Of a stretch of 9,891 nt of DNA, positions 6,334-9,891 are shown piece after piece. This DNA comes from Acidobacteria bacterium AH-259-G07 (GTDB taxonomy: Bacteria > Acidobacteriota > UBA6911 > RPQK01 > JADFOI01). Location of the stretch: the NCBI GenBank assembly GCA_027717925.1, contig JALLON010000086.1, positions 1 through 9,891 of the forward strand, read 5' to 3'. The notes under the pieces were generated by a model. That model was given only the letters and a program-made list of their open reading frames with translations, was not told the DNA's origin and searched no databases. Made by a program: the position numbers and the translations under genes. Positions within the stretch are counted from its first letter, which is position 1. Every line of letters starts with the position of its first letter.

Positions 6334-7383
6334 GTGACAACTCCGCTCGTAATTGGGCTCAACGCCGCCATTGTGGCCGTCACGCAGGAAGTTCCGCGGA
6401 TCTTAACGGTAAAACGTCCGGACCACTCTCTAGCGTTACCAGGAGAGATGGTCTCTGAAGACGGGGCATTCCTGGATGCTCTTCCTTTCGGTCCTTTAGA
6501 CGCTCGTGCCGATCCCACCCTGGAACTAGGACTTCGAGGCTGGGTGCGGGAGCAAACCGGAATAGAGCTGGGTTATGTCGAACAGCTCTACACCTTTGGC
6601 GACCGCAATCGCGATCCGGAGGAGCATGAGGGAGGAGCACGGGTCATTTCCGTAGCCTATCTGGCCCTGGTGAGAGAGAGACAACTTTTCGGGGCCGCGG
6701 AGGCGAGCTGGCGTGATTGGTATGGGTACTTCCCCTGGGAAGATTGGCGCTTAACGCGCCCATCCATTATTGATCGGGAAATCGCACCGTCTCTTGCCCA
6801 GTGGGTGGCAGCAGCCAGCCAGCCTGCGACTCGGCGCCGCTGCCAGGAGAGAGTCGACATCGTTTTCGGACTCAATGGTGCTGCCTGGGACGAAGAGCGA
6901 GTATTAGAACGCTATGAACTCCTGTATGAGGCGGGCTTCGTTGCCGAGAAGGCTCGTGACAGGATGCTGAGGACGAAGCTGCAACCAGGATCTCAAAACA
7001 GGCACAGTCCGTCTCCCTCACAAACGGAAACACCTTCTCTCGGCCGACCCATGGCGCTGGATCACCGTCGAATTCTGGCTACCGCACTGGGCCGGCTGCG
7101 GGGCAAAATCAAGTATCGGCCGGTGGTCTTTGAACTACTTTCTTCCACCTTTACCTTGCTTCAACTTCAGCGAGTCGTGGAAGCTCTTGCCGGAGTTCGG
7201 CTGCACAAGCAGAACTTTCGCCGGCTCGTCGAGAAAGGAGGCCTGGTGGAAAGAACCGGCCAGTTCGACCCAGAAACCGGCGGCCGACCAGCTGAACTCT
7301 TCCGCTTCCGCCGCGAAGTGCTCCGGGAGCGCCTGGCCCCGGGCGTGGGTCTTCCGGGTGCCATCAGATCACTGGAATCATGA
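6334..7383 (+). CDS. nrtR: NrtR-type transcriptional regulator of NAD metabolism
   Basis: NrtR proteins sense NAD-related metabolites (ADP-ribose in studied members) with a Nudix-like domain and repress NAD genes through a C-terminal winged helix. In this 349-residue protein the Nudix-like domain covers about residues 3-150, starting LVIGLNAAIVAV. The Nudix box is degenerate: around residue 70 GWVREQTG replaces the usual RELxEETG, so hydrolase activity is unlikely. The wHTH (about 241-325) has DHRRILATALGRLRGKI, FTLLQLQRVVEAL and NFRRLVEKGGLVERTG followed by GGRPAELFRF, all typical of NrtR. A low-complexity linker (about 217-238) joins the two domains. I chose GTG at 6334 because GAGGGGA lies six bases upstream and the family begins just before the first strand. 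GTG at 6295 has no ribosome-binding site. nadA, the classical target, is the next gene. Confidence 0.88.
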   Translation: MTTPLVIGLNAAIVAVTQEVPRILTVKRPDHSLALPGEMVSEDGAFLDALPFGPLDARADPTLELGLRGWVREQTGIELGYVEQLYTFGDRNRDPEEHEGGARVISVAYLALVRERQLFGAAEASWRDWYGYFPWEDWRLTRPSIIDREIAPSLAQWVAAASQPATRRRCQERVDIVFGLNGAAWDEERVLERYELLYEAGFVAEKARDRMLRTKLQPGSQNRHSPSPSQTETPSLGRPMALDHRRILATALGRLRGKIKYRPVVFELLSSTFTLLQLQRVVEALAGVRLHKQNFRRLVEKGGLVERTGQFDPETGGRPAELFRFRREVLRERLAPGVGLPGAIRSLES

Positions 7384-7433
7384 ACAGAGGAGCAAGTAAG
7401 GCTTCAGTGACGCTGGGTGATGGTGGTTGGTAA

Positions 7434-7499
7434 GTTATTTTGGCCCACGGAAACACACGGAATCAGCTCTTTTCGTGTCATTCCGTGAGCCGAAATAAC
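7434..7499. repeat. Long imperfect inverted repeat after nrtR
   Basis: Arms at 7434-7460 and 7473-7499 match at 22 of 27 positions (GTTATTTTGGCCCACGGAA against the complement GTTATTTCGGCTCACGGAA, then a CACG core), around a 12-base loop. It can form a strong hairpin about 50 bases after the nrtR stop and could end transcription in either direction, although it lacks a U-run. The CACGGAAACACACGGAA core is itself repetitive, so it may instead be a dispersed repeat. Confidence 0.65.
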
Positions 7500-7559
7500 C
7501 GTCTACATCCAGCATCCCCCCACTGAAGCATTCCGAAAAAGAAGAGCAATAATAAAACC

Positions 7560-7589
7560 TTGACTTCGGCGGCGCTATGTAGATATACT
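7560..7589 (+). promoter_or_regulatory. Promoter of nadA, overlapped by an operator
   Basis: TTGACT (7560-7565, five of six) is followed by an 18-base spacer and TATACT (7584-7589, five of six). The -10 box is also the left half of palindrome 1 (TATACTCA at 7584-7591). Transcription would start near 7596, giving a leader of about 97 bases before the chosen nadA ATG. Confidence 0.6.
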
Positions 7590-7602
7590 CAGCCTTAGCA
7601 TA
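7584..7602. promoter_or_regulatory. Candidate NrtR operator 1
   Basis: Half-sites TATACTCA (7584-7591) and TTAGCATA (7595-7602) are separated by GCC. Six of eight positions are symmetric. The layout (8-3-8) is the same as in operator 2 and the site covers the nadA -10 box, where a bound repressor would block RNA polymerase. The NrtR assignment follows from the adjacent nrtR gene. Confidence 0.6.
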
Positions 7603-7615
7603 AGGCGGATTGACA

Positions 7616-7633
7616 GGTCGGCAAAAGCCGGCC
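7616..7633 (+). promoter_or_regulatory. Small GC hairpin in the nadA leader
   Basis: GGTCGGC (7616-7622), loop AAAA, GCCGGCC (7627-7633) forms a 7-bp stem with one G-T pair. It is followed by AATTCTTTT, so it resembles a weak intrinsic terminator or attenuator placed between the two operator candidates. Confidence 0.4.
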
Positions 7634-7652
7634 AATTCTTTTAATATGCTCC

Positions 7653-7675
7653 TTTATGCTCAGCTTGAGTATAAA
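7653..7675. promoter_or_regulatory. Candidate NrtR operator 2
   Basis: Half-sites TTTATGCTCA (7653-7662) and TGAGTATAAA (7666-7675) are separated by GCT. Nine of ten positions are symmetric, making this the better of the two palindromes. It lies just before the nadA ribosome-binding site. A further half-site-like TATGCTC is at 7645-7651. The centre is 71 bases from that of operator 1. Confidence 0.65.
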
Positions 7676-7692
7676 GAGCAAGGAGTATGTCA

Positions 7693-8730
7693 ATGAGTAC
7701 ATTGCAGGGATCTGAGTTGTCTAGCGGGAGAGCTGGTCTTGCTTATACATCAGAGGTGGCACGGGCCACCGCGCCAATTTACGAACGCTTACATGGGGTC
7801 ATCCCCCAGATAGAATGGCCTGTTCATGCTCCCCTTATTGCTGCCATTAACGAACTCAAGCGACTGCGCAGCGCGATTATCCTGGCTCACAATTACCAGA
7901 CGCCGGAAATCTTCCACGGCGTGGCTGACTTGACGGGTGACTCGCTGGCGCTGGCTCGACAAGCGGTGGACACTGATGCTGATGTGATCGTTCTTTGCGG
8001 TGTTCATTTCATGGCTGAGACGGCCAAATTAGTGAATCCGGAAAAAACCGTCCTTATCCCTGACTTCGAGGCCGGATGCTCGCTGGCCGCGTCCATTACC
8101 GCCGAGGATGTCCGTCTGCTGCGCCAGCGATATCCAGGAGTCCCGGTCGTGACCTATGTGAATACCTCCGCCGCAGTGAAGGCGGAATCAGATATATGCT
8201 GTACTTCGGCCAATGCCCTTAAGGTGGTGGAGTCGCTGGGCAGCGAGCGGGTTATCTTCTTACCGGACGAGTTTCTGGGCAACTACATTGCTTCACAGAC
8301 AAAAGTAAAGCTGATCATTTGGAAGGGCCATTGCGAGGTACACGAGCGCTTCACGGCCGAGGATCTTTGCGTCTACCGGCAGCAGTATCCTGATATTCAA
8401 ATCTTGGCCCATCCAGAGTGTCCTCCCGATGTCTTGGTTGAAGCGGACTTCATCGGATCCACTTCGGGCATGATTCGCCACGTTGGAGAAGAACGGCCCC
8501 AGCGCGTCGTCATGATCACAGAGTGCTCGATGAGCGATAATGTGGCCGTGGAGTATCCGGAAATTGAATTTATACGCCCCTGCAATCTCTGCCCTCACAT
8601 GAAGAGAATCACCTTGCCTAAAATCCTCAGATCGCTGCAGGACTTGGAGTATAGGGTCGAGGTAGAACCCGAGGTCGCTGATGGTGCCCGCCGCTCACTC
8701 GAACGAATGCTGGAAGTGGGACGCAGCTGA
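7693..8730 (+). CDS. nadA: Quinolinate synthase NadA
   Basis: NadA is a 4Fe-4S enzyme that condenses iminoaspartate with dihydroxyacetone phosphate to quinolinate, the first committed intermediate of de novo NAD synthesis. The 345-residue product carries the whole family signature: AHNYQTPEIFHGVADLTGDS, GVHFMAETAK, EAGCSLA, YVNTSAAVKA, GHCEVHERF, HPECPPDV, GSTSGMI and CNLCPHMKRITLPK. The three expected cluster cysteines are Cys129, Cys214 and Cys300 (Cys297 being the alternative for the last). The wording of the motifs resembles alphaproteobacterial NadA more than that of E. coli. AGGAG at 7681-7685 is seven bases before ATG 7693 but only one base before ATG 7687, so I prefer 7693. nadB and nadC are not adjacent. 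The stop codon begins a TGACAACTGACA repeat. Confidence 0.95.
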   Translation: MSTLQGSELSSGRAGLAYTSEVARATAPIYERLHGVIPQIEWPVHAPLIAAINELKRLRSAIILAHNYQTPEIFHGVADLTGDSLALARQAVDTDADVIVLCGVHFMAETAKLVNPEKTVLIPDFEAGCSLAASITAEDVRLLRQRYPGVPVVTYVNTSAAVKAESDICCTSANALKVVESLGSERVIFLPDEFLGNYIASQTKVKLIIWKGHCEVHERFTAEDLCVYRQQYPDIQILAHPECPPDVLVEADFIGSTSGMIRHVGEERPQRVVMITECSMSDNVAVEYPEIEFIRPCNLCPHMKRITLPKILRSLQDLEYRVEVEPEVADGARRSLERMLEVGRS

Positions 8731-8988
8731 CAACTGACAACACAACTGACAACAAACAACAGACCACAAACGACACAACTGACAGTTGACAGAATCCAGA
8801 AGTCAGAATCCAGAATCCAGAAGACTCAAAACTTATGTCGGCCTCCCGCATTAGATTAACGGCAAGCAGGCGGGGTTGGAGCCGTGACTTTTCCTTGTCT
8901 GCATGATTATTCTTGAGGACTTCTGGATTCTGACTTCTGGATTCTGTCAACTGTCAGCTCTCTGTGGTCTGTTGTCTGTTTGTCTGTT
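8728..8988. repeat. Fold-back repeat element between nadA and the ferrochelatase gene
   Basis: The arms 8779-8815 and 8921-8957 are perfect inverted copies of 37 bases. Imperfect similarity continues outward: AACAGACCACA at 8758-8768 against its complement at 8963-8973, and runs of TGACAAC or GTTGTCTG. It also continues inward: CCAGAAGACTC against GAGGACTTCTGG. The central 105 bases (8816-8920) show no gene I can recognise. The left arm consists of TGACAACTGACA-type and AGAATCCAGA-type units. The TGA of nadA is the first base triplet of the element. This block fills almost the whole 300-base gap. No transposase is visible. Confidence 0.85.
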
Positions 8989-9031
8989 GTCTCCTCATCC
9001 ACTACCATTCCAAGGAGACATAACGCAAAAG

Positions 9032-9891
9032 ATGCCCATGAGAACCCCGCCAATAGGTGTACTGATAATGGCTTATGGAAGTGCGCCTTCACTGGATGAT
9101 GAAGCCATATTTGGATATCTGCGACATATTCTCCAGTACTACCGCAAGACAGATCCCAAGCAGGAAGAATTTCAACACTTGAAGGAGCGCTACCAGGCCA
9201 TAGGTGGTTCGCCTCTTTACAGCATTACCGAGAATATTATCCGGGCCGTCCAAAGTGCCTTTGCCCTGAGGTCTCCTGAGCGTTTTCGAGTCTACATGGC
9301 GATGAAACACTCGTCTCCCTTTATCGAGGACGTTGTCAGTCGAATGGCCCAGGACGGTGTAGAACAGGGCATTGCCGTAGCTTTGGCTCCATTTCGCTCT
9401 CGCTTGAGCACGGATGCATATTACCGGCTTGTTCGGGAAACAAACACCCGATTAGACAAGCCCATCTTGTGGTCTTTTGTAGACGATTGGAATCTTCATC
9501 CTCTCTTCTTGCAGCTCTGGCAAAATCGGATTGAGGACGCGCTGCATCTGCATGATCAGAGTCCAGCACTGATTTTCACCAATCACAGCCTGCCTGCCCA
9601 AATTCGCGAGTGGAAAGATCCGTACCCTGATCAGTTTGAGGCGACAGCAAAGGCACTAGCGGAAAAATGTCATCTATCAAAGTGGACGCTCGCCTATCAG
9701 AGCGAAGGTGGCGGCAATCAACCCTGGCTTGGGCCGGACCTGGCAGCAGTGCTGCAAGAATGGAACGGTCGAGGGCATGAGAGGTTTTTAGTCGCTCCCA
9801 TAGGGTTCCTGATGGATCATCTGGAAACCCTTTACGACTTAGATGTAGAGGCCCGGTCGGAAGCAACGGAGATGGGTATTGAACTTTCCCG
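9032..9891 (+). CDS. Ferrochelatase, CpfC/HemH-like (partial, 3' end beyond window)
   Basis: Ferrochelatases insert Fe(II) into protoporphyrin IX or coproporphyrin III in the last steps of haem synthesis. The 286 codons visible contain GVLIMAYGSAPS (residues 9-20), GGSPLY (59-63), MKHSSPFIEDVV, TNHSLP with the conserved His185, YQSEGGGNQPWLGPD and PIGFLMDHLETLYDLD with Glu265. These match His183 and Glu264 of the B. subtilis enzyme. MAYG with Tyr15, rather than the NLGTP of protoporphyrin enzymes, suggests the coproporphyrin-dependent type, so I leave hemH and cpfC undecided. The usual TAHSLP reads TNHSLP here. AAGGAG at 9012-9017 is 14 bases before ATG 9032, rather far. ATG 9038 is an alternative but further still. 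About 25-50 C-terminal residues are missing. Its promoter is not evident within the repeat upstream. Confidence 0.85.
   Translation, partial: MPMRTPPIGVLIMAYGSAPSLDDEAIFGYLRHILQYYRKTDPKQEEFQHLKERYQAIGGSPLYSITENIIRAVQSAFALRSPERFRVYMAMKHSSPFIEDVVSRMAQDGVEQGIAVALAPFRSRLSTDAYYRLVRETNTRLDKPILWSFVDDWNLHPLFLQLWQNRIEDALHLHDQSPALIFTNHSLPAQIREWKDPYPDQFEATAKALAEKCHLSKWTLAYQSEGGGNQPWLGPDLAAVLQEWNGRGHERFLVAPIGFLMDHLETLYDLDVEARSEATEMGIELS

Noticed and set aside
7610..7640. Second nadA promoter starting at the perfect TTGACA (7610-7615)
   Set aside because: No acceptable -10 box lies 16-18 bases downstream. The region is the GC hairpin instead, and TAATAT (7642-7647) is too far away at a spacing of 26.
8627..8950. 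Minus-strand open frame of 107 codons across the nadA end and the fold-back element
   Set aside because: Its C-terminal half (CQLSVVSFVVCCLLSVV) is the translation of the TGACAAC repeat, a common false gene call. There is no domain or ribosome-binding site.
8728..8988. CRISPR array in the repeat-rich gap
   Set aside because: Units are irregular, have no uniform unique spacers and are arranged as an inverted rather than a direct repeat. No cas genes are present.

Overview
The window is about 9.9 kb of chromosomal sequence from an environmental bacterium with mid-range GC. No rRNA or other taxonomic marker is present. The gene set (an ImuA/ImuB/DnaE2 mutasome, a long NrtR regulator, a NadA resembling the alphaproteobacterial type, and a CpfC-like ferrochelatase) together with many short repeats between genes suggests an uncultured or little-studied phylum. 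An Acidobacteriota-like lineage is my best guess, with low confidence.

Layout. (1) Positions 1-5334, plus strand: a strong promoter followed by imuA, imuB and dnaE2, a complete damage-tolerance mutagenesis cassette. ImuA (RecA-like) and ImuB (a Y-family relative without an active site) are expected to bring the error-prone polymerase DnaE2 to damaged DNA. (2) Positions 5424-6170, minus strand: a VapBC toxin-antitoxin pair (AbrB-type antitoxin, PIN ribonuclease) with a near-consensus promoter and possible operator repeats. (3) Positions 6334-8730, plus strand: an NrtR-type NAD regulator (Nudix-like domain plus winged helix) followed by nadA, quinolinate synthase. nadA has its own promoter, and two palindromes of identical architecture surround its transcription start. 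One covers the -10 box and the other lies in the leader, so this looks like a self-contained regulator/target unit for NAD synthesis. (4) Positions 9032-9891, plus strand: the first 286 codons of a ferrochelatase, running off the window.

The most distinctive feature is the invasion of short repeats. A purine-rich AGAGCAATAGAACAG-type repeat and a GGCATTCGACATTC-type repeat lie in frame inside imuB. An inverted copy of the former sits just before dnaE2. A 15-bp palindromic unit is duplicated in frame near the end of imuA. TGACAACTGACA repeats begin exactly at the stop codons of both imuB and nadA. A fold-back element with 37-bp perfect arms separates nadA from the ferrochelatase gene. These repeats shape coding sequence, stop codons and leaders. 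I found no CRISPR array, tRNA, rRNA or transposase.
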